A DNA stretch of 64,000 nucleotides, taken from positions 62,710 through 126,709 of the forward strand of contig PBNZ01000027.1 in NCBI GenBank assembly GCA_002723275.1, in the 5' to 3' direction. The position numbers and the translations under genes are program-made. Positions 28,001 through 38,691 of the stretch are shown piece after piece (the stretch's first letter is position 1; each line of letters opens with the position of its first letter). This DNA is from Planctomycetaceae bacterium (lineage in GTDB: Bacteria > Planctomycetota > Planctomycetia > Pirellulales > Pirellulaceae). The notes beneath the pieces were generated by a model, which was not told the DNA's origin, did no database searches, and worked only from the letters and a program-made list of their open reading frames with translations.

Positions 28001-28480
28001 GTGTCAGACATTGTTGCGTATCATGAAGCAGGGCATGCCTTTGCCGCATTTTATTTGGGGGCAATCGTGCACCGTGTGACCATCACTCCTGATCGTGACG
28101 ATGGCCCCGAGCGTTATGGTGATACAGAAATCCATTGGCCGCGGGATAAGTTTGACCCCGCGTCCTTCACGCAAAATGCGGTTTTCGTCGCGCTCGCTGG
28201 ACCTGTCGCCGAAATGCTCTATCGCGGCGAACCCTATCACCCAGGGTTTATTCCTGAATGGTCCAATGATTGGCGAGTTGCCTGGGACGCCGCTGAGGGC
28301 CAAATCAGCGAACCTAAGCAACGTCTCTCATTTCTCGAACGCCGGGTCGTCGAGATTTACCAGTTCCTCGACGAGACCCGGAACTGGGCTGCCGTGGCGG
28401 CTCTTGCCGACGAATTGCAAGCCCATGAAACCTTGGAACAGGAAGAGGTCGCCTCCGTCGTGTCGGTTTGGCTTCCCTAG
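28001..28480 (+). CDS. Stand-alone M41-like (FtsH peptidase-type) metalloprotease-like protein
   Basis: The protein is short and has the zinc motif HEAGH eight residues from the proposed start, in YHEAGHAFAAFYLGA, as in the peptidase half of FtsH. A later NAVFVALAGPVAEMLY segment resembles the M41 helix region carrying AGP-type sequence, and SNDWRVAWDAA may supply the third metal ligand (Asp). The AAA ATPase domain is absent. The GTG at 28001 is chosen because GAGGAA lies 5 bp before it; a TTG at 27941 would add 20 residues and overlap the preceding gene. Partners and substrate are unknown. It may act as a peptidase, or bind metal only. Confidence 0.75.
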   Translation: MSDIVAYHEAGHAFAAFYLGAIVHRVTITPDRDDGPERYGDTEIHWPRDKFDPASFTQNAVFVALAGPVAEMLYRGEPYHPGFIPEWSNDWRVAWDAAEGQISEPKQRLSFLERRVVEIYQFLDETRNWAAVAALADELQAHETLEQEEVASVVSVWLP

Positions 28481-28586
28481 CCTTTTGCCCAGCAGTCAAT
28501 TACCAGAACATTTGTTATCCTGAGCATGTCTTTTTCGGCAATTCAACGAGCCCTCAACTCTCATCGAATACCAGGAATGCTTAAAA

Positions 28587-29966
28587 ATGAGCGAACATCG
28601 CGATGCGGATGCCGTGCCCGAATTCTTCCAACCGGCTTACGGTGCCAGGCTCATGTCCGAACCAATTCCCAAGAACAGCATCAGCGATCCGTGCCTACCA
28701 CCTCAAGTGGTTTATGACTTGATTCGAGACGAATTGATCCTGGACGGAAGCTCGCGGTTGAATCTGGCCACCTTCGTGACGACGTTCATGGAGAAAGAGG
28801 CGAAGACCCTCATGGCCGAAACGTTCGACAAGAACATGATTGACAAGGATGAATATCCGCAAACAGCTCAAATCGAACAGCGTTGCGTGCGGATGATTTC
28901 AGAACTTTGGAATGGCCCCACAGAAGATCAGGCCACGGGGTGTTCCACCATCGGTTCGAGCGAAGCCGCCATGCTCGGCGGCATGGCGCTTAAATGGAAA
29001 TGGCGAGCACAGCAACGCGCTGCGGGCAAGCCAACGGATAAACCCAACATGGTCATGGGCATTAATGTTCAAGTCTGTTGGGAGAAGTTCTGCCGTTACT
29101 GGGACATTGAACCCCGTTTTGTGCCGATGGAAGGAAATCGTTTTTGCCTTTCGGCCGAAGAAGCTGTGAAGCGTGTCGATGAAAATACGATCGGCGTCGT
29201 TGGCATTATGGGCAGCACTTTTGACGGCCGTTATGAAGACATCAAGTCGATCAGCAACGCGCTTGATGAGTACGAAAAGTCGAGCGGACTCGATATCCCA
29301 ATTCATGTCGATGGCGCCAGCGGTGGATTCGTCGCTCCGTTCTTGCAGCCGGACATTGAATGGGACTTTCGGCTCCCCAGAGTCCACTCAATCAACGCTT
29401 CCGGTCACAAGTTCGGTCTCGTCTATCCAGGCGTCGGCTGGATTATCTGGAAGAATCGAGAGGCGTTGCCCGAGGATCTCGTATTTCATTGCAACTATCT
29501 CGGTGGCGACCTGCCGAACTTTGCCCTTAACTTCTCCCGCCCAGGCAATCAAGTCATTGCTCAGTACTACAACTTTTTGCGTTTAGGCCGCGAGGGATAT
29601 CGACGCATCCATCAGACCAGTCAGGAAGTAGCGCTTTACCTGTCAGGATCAATCAAGGAAATGGGACCCTTTGACCTGATCTCGGATGGAAGTGACATTC
29701 CTGTCTTCGCCTTTACGACGAACGATTCAGCAACCTTCAGCTCATTTGATATGTCTGACAAGCTGCGAGAACGAGGCTGGCTCGTGCCGGCCTATACGTT
29801 CCCCAAGAATCGCGAAGATATTGCGGCCATGCGTTGCGTTTGCAAGGAAGGATTCACCCATGACCTTGCCGAATCACTGGTCAAAGACATGAAGGATGCG
29901 ATTGAGTTCTTCAATTCGCGCCCCGATCACGTACAACGGAAATTCGGTTCGGCGTTTCATCACTAA
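28587..29966 (+). CDS. gadB: Glutamate decarboxylase
   Basis: The 459-residue product matches PLP-dependent glutamate decarboxylases of the GadA/GadB group in length and motif order. Residues 56-80 contain SRLNLATFVTTFMEKEA. GCSTIGSSEAAMLGG (118-132) binds the substrate and cofactor. HVDGASGGFVAPF at 240-252 carries the Asp that pairs with the PLP ring nitrogen, and INASGHKFGL places the Schiff-base lysine at Lys275. The C-terminus ends in His-His, resembling the histidine-ended tail that plugs the active site in E. coli GadB. The reaction is glutamate to GABA plus CO2, consuming a proton, and would support acid resistance or GABA metabolism. No glutamate/GABA antiporter is adjacent. Confidence 0.93.
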   Translation: MSEHRDADAVPEFFQPAYGARLMSEPIPKNSISDPCLPPQVVYDLIRDELILDGSSRLNLATFVTTFMEKEAKTLMAETFDKNMIDKDEYPQTAQIEQRCVRMISELWNGPTEDQATGCSTIGSSEAAMLGGMALKWKWRAQQRAAGKPTDKPNMVMGINVQVCWEKFCRYWDIEPRFVPMEGNRFCLSAEEAVKRVDENTIGVVGIMGSTFDGRYEDIKSISNALDEYEKSSGLDIPIHVDGASGGFVAPFLQPDIEWDFRLPRVHSINASGHKFGLVYPGVGWIIWKNREALPEDLVFHCNYLGGDLPNFALNFSRPGNQVIAQYYNFLRLGREGYRRIHQTSQEVALYLSGSIKEMGPFDLISDGSDIPVFAFTTNDSATFSSFDMSDKLRERGWLVPAYTFPKNREDIAAMRCVCKEGFTHDLAESLVKDMKDAIEFFNSRPDHVQRKFGSAFHH

Positions 29967-30186
29967 ACGAACATCTCAGGGAGTGTGTGCGACGAAAACG
30001 CGAGGCCTCTTCCGATTAAATTCACAGGCACGTATTCATAACGATTGAATTCGTGTTTGACAATAAAACCTACCGCATCGCCAATAAAGGTAGATAACGC
30101 AACATCTCGTAAAATCTCATGGTGAAAAACATTATTCCCCAATCGCCCATGCGGCTGAGGGGAACCCAAGTGACTGGAGTGAATTC

Positions 30187-31110
30187 ATGAAATTAGGTTT
30201 TGTAAGCGCGATTTTGCCCGAATGCAGCGTCGAAGAGGTCTTTCAGACAGCTCAGACGATCGGTTACGACTGCGTGGAGATCATGTGTTGGCCACACGGA
30301 AAAGCCGAAAGACGTTATGCAGGCGTCACCCATGTCGATGTAGACGCAGATGCGGGAGCCAATCGAGAACAACTCGCCAGGCTTGCTGAAGAGACGGGCG
30401 TTACGCCGAGCGGGCTTGGCTATTATCCGAATGCACTTGCTCCGGATGCAATAGAGGCTGAATTGGCTGCAAACCATATTCAAAAGGTCATTCAAGCGAC
30501 CGCTGACCTGGGCCTGACAAACTTCAACACCTTTATTGGTCGCGATTGGACGCGGTCCATGGACGAGAACCTTGCACGCTTTGTCGAAGTCTGGAAACCG
30601 ATCATCGCCTTGGCCGAAGAACGTGGCGTCAAGGTCGGCATCGAAAACTGCCCAATGCTGTTCACCGCGGACGAGTGGCCCGGGGGCAAGAACCTTGCAA
30701 TTAGCCCGTCTGTTTGGAACCGCATGTTCGAGGCGATTCCGAGCCCGAATTTTGGGCTCAATTACGACCCGTCCCACATGATCTGGCAACACATGGATTA
30801 TCTAGCGCCGATGCGAGATTTTGCGGACCGCCTGTTTCATGTGCATGCCAAAGATGTACGACTTGACAAGCATCGATTGGATCAGGTGGGCATCCTGGCT
30901 CATCCCAACGACTACCATGTGCCAAAACTGCCGGGCATGGGAGATGTGGACTGGGGTAAATTCTTCTCCACCTTAACCGATACCGGTTATAACGGCCCCG
31001 TTTGTGTCGAGGTTGAAGATCGAGCCTACGAAGGTTCTCTAGAAGCTCGAAAGGCATCGCTCGTACAAAGCCACACTTATCTTCGCAACTTTGTTCCAAA
31101 GAGCTCCTAG
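30187..31110 (+). CDS. Sugar phosphate isomerase/epimerase-type TIM-barrel protein
   Basis: The 307-residue product is a xylose-isomerase-like TIM barrel. The ATG follows GGAG at good spacing. Strand 1 reads [12 protein letters not shown], and then come [27 protein letters not shown] with a metal-binding glutamate, [11 protein letters not shown] with Asp and His, VHAKDVRLD, and [12 protein letters not shown] with the final glutamate. These are the metal ligands of the AP_endonuc_2/isomerase superfamily. Members convert ketoses or inositol derivatives. The next gene is an SDR on the same strand, so both may serve a sugar or polyol route. The exact substrate is unknown. Confidence 0.88.
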   Translation: MKLGFVSAILPECSVEEVFQTAQTIGYDCVEIMCWPHGKAERRYAGVTHVDVDADAGANREQLARLAEETGVTPSGLGYYPNALAPDAIEAELAANHIQKVIQATADLGLTNFNTFIGRDWTRSMDENLARFVEVWKPIIALAEERGVKVGIENCPMLFTADEWPGGKNLAISPSVWNRMFEAIPSPNFGLNYDPSHMIWQHMDYLAPMRDFADRLFHVHAKDVRLDKHRLDQVGILAHPNDYHVPKLPGMGDVDWGKFFSTLTDTGYNGPVCVEVEDRAYEGSLEARKASLVQSHTYLRNFVPKSS

Positions 31111-31276
31111 CCAAGAGCAAGCTCACTCGCAATTTCACCCATCCGTCCATCATCGCCAACAGAGACGCTACACCAAAAATTGTCATGACGCCCTTCCATA
31201 CACACGGAGGTGGCGGGTTGGAAATGAACAACTCCATGTCGGCGAAACCCCAAAAACCTTCTAGGCGGGAGAAACC

Positions 31277-32071
31277 ATGGCTGCCACTCCTGGTCGCCCA
31301 ACTGGCAACGTGCATTATGACAATGCTGATCGAGTCATCCTTGTCACAGGAGGCGTTACGGGAATCGGACGGGCCATTGTCGACCGATTCCATCAAACCG
31401 GTGCGACGGTCTTTTCTTTCGATGTGACCCCTAATGATCACGAGAACTCCGATCGCAAAACATTCCTGAAAGGCGATACGGCCTCATTTGATGTTTGCAA
31501 GGGTGCCCTAGAAACCATCCTCGATCTCCATTCTGGAATTGATGTCCTCGTTAATAATGCTGCCATACAACCTCCGAACTCCTATCGGTCCATCGATCAA
31601 TATGAAGAGCAACTTTGGCAGCGTATGGTGGATGTGAACCTGACCGGGTACGCAAACATGGCACGCGTGGTCTTGCCTGTCATGAAGCAACAGGAAAGCG
31701 GCGTGATCGTGAACCTCGCGAGTGGACAAGGCCATCGCACAGCTCGCGGTGTACCCGCCTATGGGCCGATCAAGGCAGCCAACATTATGCAAGCCCGTCA
31801 ATGGGCGGTTGAATATGCTCGGTCTGGTATTCGCGTCGCGTCAGTCTCTCCCGGAGCCATCGATACTCCTATGGTCAGAGCCTCACTCGCCGCGCAAGGC
31901 GGTGCCGATGAACTGGCAAATCGGCATCCCCAAGGAAGAATCGGCTCAGCGCATGAAGTCGCCAATGCTGTCATTTGGCTGTGCAGCGATGATGCTTCGT
32001 TCGTCACCGGCACCGATCTCGAAGTTGATGGAGGACTTGGCGCGTTTGGTGCGTTTGCCGATCCATTCTAG
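31277..32071 (+). CDS. Short-chain dehydrogenase/reductase
   Basis: The ATG follows GGGAG at normal distance. The 264-residue product shows the classical SDR set: TGGVTGIG at 24-31 for dinucleotide binding, NNAA at 93-96, the catalytic Ser149 in NLASGQG, Tyr162 and Lys166 in YGPIK, and PGAIDTPMV after them. The C-terminus ends in VTGTDLEVDGGLGAFG, the usual family close. It is therefore an NAD(P)-dependent oxidoreductase of a sugar, alcohol or similar substrate. It lies 166 bp after the isomerase-like gene on the same strand. Confidence 0.92.
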   Translation: MAATPGRPTGNVHYDNADRVILVTGGVTGIGRAIVDRFHQTGATVFSFDVTPNDHENSDRKTFLKGDTASFDVCKGALETILDLHSGIDVLVNNAAIQPPNSYRSIDQYEEQLWQRMVDVNLTGYANMARVVLPVMKQQESGVIVNLASGQGHRTARGVPAYGPIKAANIMQARQWAVEYARSGIRVASVSPGAIDTPMVRASLAAQGGADELANRHPQGRIGSAHEVANAVIWLCSDDASFVTGTDLEVDGGLGAFGAFADPF

Positions 32072-32450
32072 TTCTTTGCTCAATCCGTAGGTGCCTGAAG
32101 TCGGATCCAGCCAACCACATAATTATCAGAATTATGTTCGGCGCATTTACATCGATCTCTGTTTTCCTGCTGAGATTCCATGCGCAAAAATCTTTCGCCA
32201 TTTCTTGGCCAAAGAAGGCATGAAAGCTTAATCTCGAAAGAATCGCCGAAACGAATGCTTGAACAACCAAGAATCGCGCCTTCCTGGGAAGCTGGGTAAT
32301 GCCTGCCGGTTGTAACGGCTCGTCCGGTACGCCGATCGCGAATCCACACCTTTTTGACGCTGTCTCCCAAGTTCACTCGCGTGCGGTTTGTTAGCTTGGC
32401 GGAAACTGTGCTTGATCGTCTTTAACAACCTGCCATTCGAGGCCCCTTCC
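32072..32450. other. Intergenic stretch, no gene recognised
   Basis: About 380 bp between the SDR stop and the SHD1-domain start. A small AT-rich inverted repeat (ATAATT/AATTAT near 32120) is the only structure noticed. The promoter of the following gene presumably lies near the end. Confidence 0.4.
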
Positions 32451-33158
32451 ATGAACGACATCGTCACAAGACTTTGCCTTTGTGCGCTCGCCTGGAACGT
32501 AATGCTGCAGTTTTGCACGACCGTTTCGGCCGACGATCCTGCTTTGACGCCTCAGACGGCTCGGGTTGATGGATTAACGGTTTCCGAACAAATCGAGCAG
32601 TTGAAAATGGCGAGGGAAATTATTCAAAAGTGCGACAGAATTGTCGTGGCCATGAAAGAACAGCAATCGGATGGAGCAACGATTCCTCGTGAAAACTTGA
32701 GGCAGGTGATCGACGCTTATCGACCGATCATTGAGGAGCTACAACGCAAAGGTAAGAGCCTCAAGCTGGCGAACCTGGAGTCGGGAGCGGGTCGAATCCC
32801 GGAAGTCACGAATATCGTCGTACTCTCTCTTGGCTATCACGATGCCAACGGCTTTCAAACCATGTTGCGGCTGTATGAACAAGATCGCGAAAAGGCCGTC
32901 GAATCACTCGAGGAATGTGAGCAACGTGTCCCACGAAAGTGGACGAGTCGAACTGGAACGTCATCGGTGATTGCGGAAATGCTCAAGCTCGAATCGAAGG
33001 ACGTCACGATTCGGAGGCTCGACAATGGAAAGGTTCTTACTATCCCACGAGAAAAGCTTTCGCTCAACGATCGGCATTTCATGAATCGCTGGAAACGCGA
33101 GCCTGAAAAAGGCGAAAACCTCCTGCAAGAAATCGCCTTTGAGAAACGCATTGACTGA
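32451..33158 (+). CDS. Exported SHD1-domain protein
   Basis: The ATG at 32451 is chosen because the signal peptide (DIVTRLCLCALAWNVMLQF, ending near VSADD) starts there. The 235-residue product contains a helical middle part rich in charged residues and a C-terminal domain like SLA1 homology domain 1: RKWTSRTGTSSVIAEMLKLE, then DVTIRRLDNGKVLTIPREKLS and NDRHFMNRW. SHD1 domains recur at protein ends in planctomycetes and are thought to mediate binding, but their role in bacteria is not established. The gene is convergent with the DUF1501 gene, whose stop lies about 35 bp away. Confidence 0.7.
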   Translation: MNDIVTRLCLCALAWNVMLQFCTTVSADDPALTPQTARVDGLTVSEQIEQLKMAREIIQKCDRIVVAMKEQQSDGATIPRENLRQVIDAYRPIIEELQRKGKSLKLANLESGAGRIPEVTNIVVLSLGYHDANGFQTMLRLYEQDREKAVESLEECEQRVPRKWTSRTGTSSVIAEMLKLESKDVTIRRLDNGKVLTIPREKLSLNDRHFMNRWKREPEKGENLLQEIAFEKRID

Positions 33159-33175
33159 TCGAATGATCACTTGGT

Positions 33176-33195
33176 CTAACGGCAGCATCCGTTAG
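33176..33195. terminator. Short hairpin between convergent genes
   Basis: CTAACGG at 33176-33182 pairs with CCGTTAG at 33189-33195 around six bases. It overlaps the stop codon of the minus-strand DUF1501 gene and follows the plus-strand gene by 17 bp. There is no T-run, so termination is only a guess. Confidence 0.3.
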
Positions 33196-34616
33196 CTCAG
33201 GATGTCATGGAGCACATTTCCGTGGACGTCGGTTAAACGAACGTCACGGCCGGCATACCGGTAGGTCAGTCGTTCATGGTCAATGCCCATTTGGTGTAGC
33301 ACCGTCGCCCACAAGTCAAAAACCGTGCACGGATTCTCCGTCACGTGATAGCCATATTCATCAGTGGCACCATAGGTTGTTCCACCTTTCACCCCTCCTC
33401 CCGCCATCCAGATGCTAAATCCAAAGGGGTTGTGGTCACGCCCATTGCTACCCTGCGAAAACGGGGTACGACCGAATTCTCCCGCCCAGACAATGAGAGT
33501 CTCGTCGAGGAGTCCTCGGGACTTGAGATCGCGAATCAGGGCGGCAATGGGTTGATCGATCTGATAGGCCATTGCAGCGTGCCCGCGTTCCAGATCGCCA
33601 TGTTGATCCCAGGGATTCGCAGCTCCACCGGCTCCTATTCCCTCCGTTAGGCAACTCAATTCAACAAATCGCACCCCTCGCTCAACAAGCCGACGGGCTA
33701 GCAAGCATTGCCGAGCATAGGCCGCTTTTTGACCATCCTTTGAATCAACCCCGTACAGCTTTCGCGTGGCAGCGGACTCCTCAGAAATATCACAAACACC
33801 GGGAACCGAAGTTTGCATGCGGTAGGCAGTTTCGTAATTCCGTATCGCTGCCTCCACGTCTGCGTTACCGGTGCGATCCGAGAATCCCTTGTCCAACGTG
33901 CCTACGACATCGAGCAACTGTCGTTGTGAATTTTGAGGGATCCTAGGATCGATGTCACGAATGGCCGGTGTTTTATCCGCCTTCACGATCGATGCCTGGT
34001 GTTCAGCGGGTAGAAACCCACTACTAAACAGACCGATGCCCCCGTGAGGCGGCACAGCCCCTCCGCTTTGGAGCACAACAAAGCCAGGTAGATTTGCATT
34101 TTCAGTCCCCAACCCGTAACAGGTCCAAGCACCAGCACTAGGGTGCCCCATAAATGGAAACCCAGTGTGGATAAAATAGTTGCCCTGGGCATGTTCATTG
34201 ACTGGACTTGTCATCGATCGAACAACGGCAAGTTCGTCAGCGACGGTTGCGAGTTGCGGGAACATCGAACTAATCGGAATCCCGCTTTGCCCAGCTGGCT
34301 TGAAAGGGAACGGGCTGGGCATAATATTGCCGTTATTGTTGAACTGAGTGCGTTCAACCTTCATGGGCATCGGCTTCCCGGCTTCAGCCGCAAGGCGAGG
34401 CTTGGGATCAAATGAATCAATGTGAGACACTCCGCCAGACATGTAGCAAAAGATGACGTGTTTTGCTTTTGCTACGTGGTGCAATCCCATCGCTAGCTTG
34501 TTGGTCAGTCCAGCATAGGAACCGTCCGCCATTAACCCCGAGAGCGCCAGCATGCCGAAACCTGTTGAGGTTTGTTGCAAAACTTCTCGCCGTGAAAGGA
34601 GCGGTTGTCTCTTCAT
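33192..34616 (-). CDS. DUF1501 protein with Tat-type leader
   Basis: The ATG at 34614-34616 has AAGGGAACG upstream and begins [19 protein letters not shown], a twin-arginine-like export leader, so the earlier start at 34637 is rejected. The 474-residue product carries the alkaline-phosphatase-fold DUF1501 pattern: [50 protein letters not shown], and the conserved closing [31 protein letters not shown]. These supply Asp and His residues that could bind metal. In planctomycetes such genes almost always follow a DUF1549/DUF1553 cytochrome gene, as here with an intergenic space of 17 bp. The biochemical role of the pair is not known. Confidence 0.92.
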   Translation of the reverse strand: MKRQPLLSRREVLQQTSTGFGMLALSGLMADGSYAGLTNKLAMGLHHVAKAKHVIFCYMSGGVSHIDSFDPKPRLAAEAGKPMPMKVERTQFNNNGNIMPSPFPFKPAGQSGIPISSMFPQLATVADELAVVRSMTSPVNEHAQGNYFIHTGFPFMGHPSAGAWTCYGLGTENANLPGFVVLQSGGAVPPHGGIGLFSSGFLPAEHQASIVKADKTPAIRDIDPRIPQNSQRQLLDVVGTLDKGFSDRTGNADVEAAIRNYETAYRMQTSVPGVCDISEESAATRKLYGVDSKDGQKAAYARQCLLARRLVERGVRFVELSCLTEGIGAGGAANPWDQHGDLERGHAAMAYQIDQPIAALIRDLKSRGLLDETLIVWAGEFGRTPFSQGSNGRDHNPFGFSIWMAGGGVKGGTTYGATDEYGYHVTENPCTVFDLWATVLHQMGIDHERLTYRYAGRDVRLTDVHGNVLHDILS

Positions 34617-34633
34617 GGTCGTTCCCTTGAGTA

Positions 34634-37600
34634 TCAATCGAGGTAGATAAACTCTTTGAGATTAAAAATGGCGAGGGCGATTCCGCGCCACATATCGTGT
34701 TCCGAAGGTGGGTCACCGAGGTTTCCCGCCTGACCATCTGGGGCAGCTCGTTGCGTGCGAATTTCGTCCGCTTGCTTTTGCTGCGCCGCGAGATAATCTA
34801 CGAACGCTTGTATCTCTCCAGGGGTTGCCTGTCGGCCCAAAGCTCGTTCGAACATTGACTGAATGGCTTGAGCCGGTTGTTGCGCTGCGTTATCGGACAG
34901 GGCTTTATCGGCCCAATGATTGGCGATCCGAGTAACAACTTCTGAATTCATCATCGTCAACGCTTGGGCCGGAACGTTTGTGATATCACGTCGCCCCTTT
35001 GTCGCAAATGGAACGGGCGCGTCAAAGGTGCTCAGGAATTGATCGAGTGAGTTACGACGACAGGCGACATAGACACTGCGGCGATTTGAGTCTGAATTGG
35101 CGTTAACTGCAGGCCCAAACATCGCGAAATCAATCATACCGGCCGTACTCAATAACGAATCGCGGATCGACTCAGCATCCAGCCTGAGCACGTGTGCATG
35201 CGACAAGAAACGATTATCGGGATCGGTCTGCTCGGCAAGCTCGCTCGCGCCTGAACTGCGTCTCCAACCCTCAGCCGTCAGCATGAACGCCAGCATCTGC
35301 TTAATCGACCAACCATCGTTCATGAACTGATTCGCGAGGAAGTCAAGCAATTCTGGGTGAGACGGAATCTCCCCGAGTCGGCCGAAATTGTCAGGCGTTC
35401 GCACGAGTCCCTGGCCATATGCATAGTGCCAAAGTCGATTGACAATCACGCGCGCGGTGAGTGGATTCTTCGGATCGACAAGATTTGCGGCTAACTCAAT
35501 GCGCCCACTTTGAGCCGTTTCATAATTGGTCGCGTCGATCGCTGAAAGATAACGGCGCGGAATCGGTTTCAGCGCTTTCCGGTGATTTCCACGCTCATAC
35601 AAGGGTTGATCGAACGCATCCGCTTCGGCCAAACCTGGAACTCGCTGCGGCAATGGCACCTCGGCCTCGAGTTCCCGATAACGTTGAAAAAGATTTCGAA
35701 TCTCGTTCGGATATTCGCGTGGGAGCTGACCTGCCTGAATCAGACCGTCAAGAAACAATGCCTCCTCATCGGAAAGCTTCGCGGACCGCCAGTTGCTGAG
35801 TAAGACTTCCAACGTAGTCGACAAATATCGTTGAAGGTCTTCGACCGTCTGGGGCGAATCATCCGAGCCCAACAACGGCAATAGTTCCGCCAGCGTTTGG
35901 TTCGTCGGCGGGGCAGACCCAAACGGCCTCAGCACAGCCCTTCGGATCCCAAACCACGAACGGTCTGAATTCCGAACCTGTAAAGGCGCATCACGTGCGG
36001 TTGCGAGTTCGAGATGAATTTCATCGCCTTGCCAGTATTTGACATTGAAACGTTTCCAGTGCCATTGATCGTTATTGATTACCGAAATTGGATAGACCGT
36101 GCCATTACGCGGGTAGTTTTGAACCGCATAACGAACCGTGGATTTTCCATTCCCTTGAATCAACAGCCACACATCGCACTCCTCCTCCAGCATGATGCGG
36201 GGGGATGTGAACACGGCACTGTGCTTTGTCGACAGAGTGTTGGCATGGATTCCAGCTGGAAGAATTCGAATTTGTGGTTCGTCGCCCTCCATATCAACGA
36301 TCATCAGGTCGCCCGCAGGCAAAACGCCACCACTTGGGAGGCCATTACCGTAAGCAAACCAGCTATCGGAAGCCTCCCGGGTTGTGAGATCCCAATCTAT
36401 AAGGTTTTTCTTCTCATTTTCGAGAGCTGCATCTGATTCGGCGACAAGCCTTCCCTTCCAATCCGCCCAACTATCCCCCAATGATGCCTCTTCGCTCAGG
36501 CAGTCTTTGATGAGTTGCTGGAGAGGTCTGAGATCGTCACCTTCGGGCGGAACGATCAGGCTTGATGTGATCTGTTCAACTGAGTCGATCCAATATTCGG
36601 CTAATTGCTCACGAAGCTGTTGTTTCAATTCAGTCAGATCGCCCTTGTTGGTCTCTTTTTTTTCAGGCGTGTTGACGTCAATCAGAGCGGGCCGGCAGGA
36701 AGCCAACACGCCAAAGAGGGCGTAATAATCTGCCTGGCTGATGGCATCGAACTTATGGTCGTGACATCGCGCACAGGAGACCGTGAGCCCCTGAAATGCC
36801 TTGCTGAAAACGTTAATCATGTCGTCGGTAAATCGGACTTTTTCATCCAATGCATCCGTCGGCGCAAAGCCGTGAAATACCATGCGCCAATGAGCAGGGC
36901 CGATCGCCGACTCGTTCAGCTCAAGGTCTGCATTGATCCGAGGCTCTGTCAGCAAGTCTCCCGCCACGTGCTCTCGCAGGAGCTGGTCATAGGGAACGTC
37001 TGCATTGAGAGCACGAATCAAGTAATCGCGATAGCGATACGCATGAGGTATCGCAGGATCGCCTTCGGAACCGTGCGAATCGGCATAGCGCACCCAGTCC
37101 ATCCAGTGTCGTGCCCAACGTTCACCAAAGCGATCAGAGGCCAATAGTCTCTGCACCTGAAGTTCAAATGCATCGTCTCGTGAGTCCGCAATGAATTCGT
37201 GCATTTCAGCGGGTGTCGGAGGAAGCCCAGTCAGCACGTAACTGAGCCGCCGGAGCACGGTTCGACGATCGGCGGCAACAGCAGGCTCCAATCCTTCCTG
37301 AGAAAGTTTCTGATCCAAAAACCTGTCGATGGGGTGTTTCGCGTTGCCGGCGGGAGGAGAGACCTGCTGGGGCGGTTGAAGACTCCACCATTGTTTCCGT
37401 CGTTCAAACTTCGCGTCCCAGGATGTATTCTCTGCAAGCTCTGTTTCGGAAGGTGGCTGATCGCGCGGATCTGGCGCATTCATCTCGATCCACTTCCGAA
37501 AATCAGCAATTGTTGCGTCGGACAGACGAGGGCCGTCTGGAGGCATTTCGAGACCGTCGATTTCATGGCGGATCACCTTCAACAGCACACTTTGTTCGAC

Positions 37601-37855
37601 GTCGCCCGGAACGACAATGGTGCCTTGGGAACTTGCCGAACGGATTCCGTCGCGGCTATCCAATGCCACATCCGCTTCCGCCGTTTCAGTACTGTTGTGA
37701 CAGCTATAGCATTGTTCGACGAGTACCGGACGGATTCTTGTCTCAAAAAACTCTTGTTGATCCGTCGTGCGATTTTGCCCCAAAGCAATTTGACTCATCG
37801 ACAACAGCAGACCGATGATCAAATAAGCCTCGTTTCGATTCATCGAAGAATGCAT
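34634..37855 (-). CDS. DUF1549/DUF1553 protein with cytochrome c-type domain (PSD1 family)
   Basis: The 1073-residue product has a signal peptide and an early heme-type motif CYSCH at 49-53 with a downstream EMPPDG methionine region. The DUF1549 part contains [13 protein letters not shown] and [20 protein letters not shown]; it also has a second heme-like motif, [14 protein letters not shown]. The middle is a beta-rich ligand-binding-like section. The DUF1553 end has [29 protein letters not shown] and closes with an [11 protein letters not shown] pattern. Two CxxCH motifs imply covalent heme and an extracytoplasmic location. The DUF1501 gene follows on the same strand after 17 bp. The upstream gene, an HpcH aldolase, is 24 bp away, so a single transcript from the regulator at 41177 is plausible. 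Confidence 0.92.
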   Translation of the reverse strand: MHSSMNRNEAYLIIGLLLSMSQIALGQNRTTDQQEFFETRIRPVLVEQCYSCHNSTETAEADVALDSRDGIRSASSQGTIVVPGDVEQSVLLKVIRHEIDGLEMPPDGPRLSDATIADFRKWIEMNAPDPRDQPPSETELAENTSWDAKFERRKQWWSLQPPQQVSPPAGNAKHPIDRFLDQKLSQEGLEPAVAADRRTVLRRLSYVLTGLPPTPAEMHEFIADSRDDAFELQVQRLLASDRFGERWARHWMDWVRYADSHGSEGDPAIPHAYRYRDYLIRALNADVPYDQLLREHVAGDLLTEPRINADLELNESAIGPAHWRMVFHGFAPTDALDEKVRFTDDMINVFSKAFQGLTVSCARCHDHKFDAISQADYYALFGVLASCRPALIDVNTPEKKETNKGDLTELKQQLREQLAEYWIDSVEQITSSLIVPPEGDDLRPLQQLIKDCLSEEASLGDSWADWKGRLVAESDAALENEKKNLIDWDLTTREASDSWFAYGNGLPSGGVLPAGDLMIVDMEGDEPQIRILPAGIHANTLSTKHSAVFTSPRIMLEEECDVWLLIQGNGKSTVRYAVQNYPRNGTVYPISVINNDQWHWKRFNVKYWQGDEIHLELATARDAPLQVRNSDRSWFGIRRAVLRPFGSAPPTNQTLAELLPLLGSDDSPQTVEDLQRYLSTTLEVLLSNWRSAKLSDEEALFLDGLIQAGQLPREYPNEIRNLFQRYRELEAEVPLPQRVPGLAEADAFDQPLYERGNHRKALKPIPRRYLSAIDATNYETAQSGRIELAANLVDPKNPLTARVIVNRLWHYAYGQGLVRTPDNFGRLGEIPSHPELLDFLANQFMNDGWSIKQMLAFMLTAEGWRRSSGASELAEQTDPDNRFLSHAHVLRLDAESIRDSLLSTAGMIDFAMFGPAVNANSDSNRRSVYVACRRNSLDQFLSTFDAPVPFATKGRRDITNVPAQALTMMNSEVVTRIANHWADKALSDNAAQQPAQAIQSMFERALGRQATPGEIQAFVDYLAAQQKQADEIRTQRAAPDGQAGNLGDPPSEHDMWRGIALAIFNLKEFIYLD

Positions 37856-37879
37856 AATTCGCTTGATCTCCTCGTCCTA

Positions 37880-38677
37880 CTAATAACGGGAAACATCTTT
37901 TTCTTCATTGTCAGGATAAAGCTCTGAAATCACCGCGGTCGCACGGTTCCCCAACATTTGAAGATCGCTGCCCACGGCCAAAAACTGCATCCCTTCCGAG
38001 GCCCGTTGAAGCGCGGACGGAACACTCATGGCATGGATTCCCGTGGGTGTTCCTACTTCCTTACCAATTGTAATTACCTCTTGAATCATTGCTTCATGTT
38101 CTTCATCACTCGGAAAAGCACCATCGGAAGTCCGCATTTGAAATCGGAGATCGTTGGGCCCGATGAAAATCGCATCGCACCCCGGCAGGGAATAGATCTC
38201 TCGGGCGTTTTTGACCCCTTGAGGGCTTTCCGTCTGGAGCACGACCAAAATCTCATTATTCGCTGCCTGGTAGTATTCGCCAACTCCTGCGCCAAAATTC
38301 ATGGAATGCATGCCACCGCCTGCGCTGCGATTTCCCTCCGGCGGGTATTTCGCCGCTCGAATGGCGATCTCCGCCTGTTCGACGGTATCAACCATCGGCA
38401 CGACGATTCCCCAGGCTCCTGCATCCAAGGCTCTCTTAATGTAATGATGAGACCCCTCCGGGATCCGTGCGAGCGGGATGCAACCAGCATCCGCGACCGC
38501 TCCGAAAATCGACGTGGCCGTCGACCAGTCGATGGCCGAATGCTCCATATCGAGAGTCAGCCAGTCGAAACCAAGTCGCGCGAGTAGTCGGCTTGCGTGA
38601 AGATCTCCTAAGGACAGCCACGTCCCAAAGGTTGGCTTGCCCTCCTTTAATTTTTTCTTCGCGATATTGCTTCGCAT
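37880..38677 (-). CDS. HpcH/HpaI family class II aldolase
   Basis: The 265-residue product fits the HpcH/HpaI aldolase group, which cleaves 2-keto-3-deoxy or 4-hydroxy-2-oxo acids with a divalent metal. Typical pieces are [40 protein letters not shown], the [14 protein letters not shown] strand, LQTESPQGV with the metal-binding glutamate, and [11 protein letters not shown] with the metal-binding aspartate. The usual substrate-arginine is probably the R of ARIPE. It sits 14 bp downstream of the threonine-synthase-like gene and 24 bp upstream of the DUF1549/1553 gene on the same strand. The pairing suggests breakdown of a hydroxylated keto acid released by the upstream PLP enzyme, which is an inference. 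Confidence 0.9.
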   Translation of the reverse strand: MRSNIAKKKLKEGKPTFGTWLSLGDLHASRLLARLGFDWLTLDMEHSAIDWSTATSIFGAVADAGCIPLARIPEGSHHYIKRALDAGAWGIVVPMVDTVEQAEIAIRAAKYPPEGNRSAGGGMHSMNFGAGVGEYYQAANNEILVVLQTESPQGVKNAREIYSLPGCDAIFIGPNDLRFQMRTSDGAFPSDEEHEAMIQEVITIGKEVGTPTGIHAMSVPSALQRASEGMQFLAVGSDLQMLGNRATAVISELYPDNEEKDVSRY

Positions 38678-38691
38678 GATCCATCCGTTGT

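Noticed and set aside
31107-31301. 64-codon minus-strand frame between the isomerase and SDR genes
   Set aside because: Its C-terminal half has fair composition, but it overlaps the SDR start, has no Shine-Dalgarno and no recognised family.
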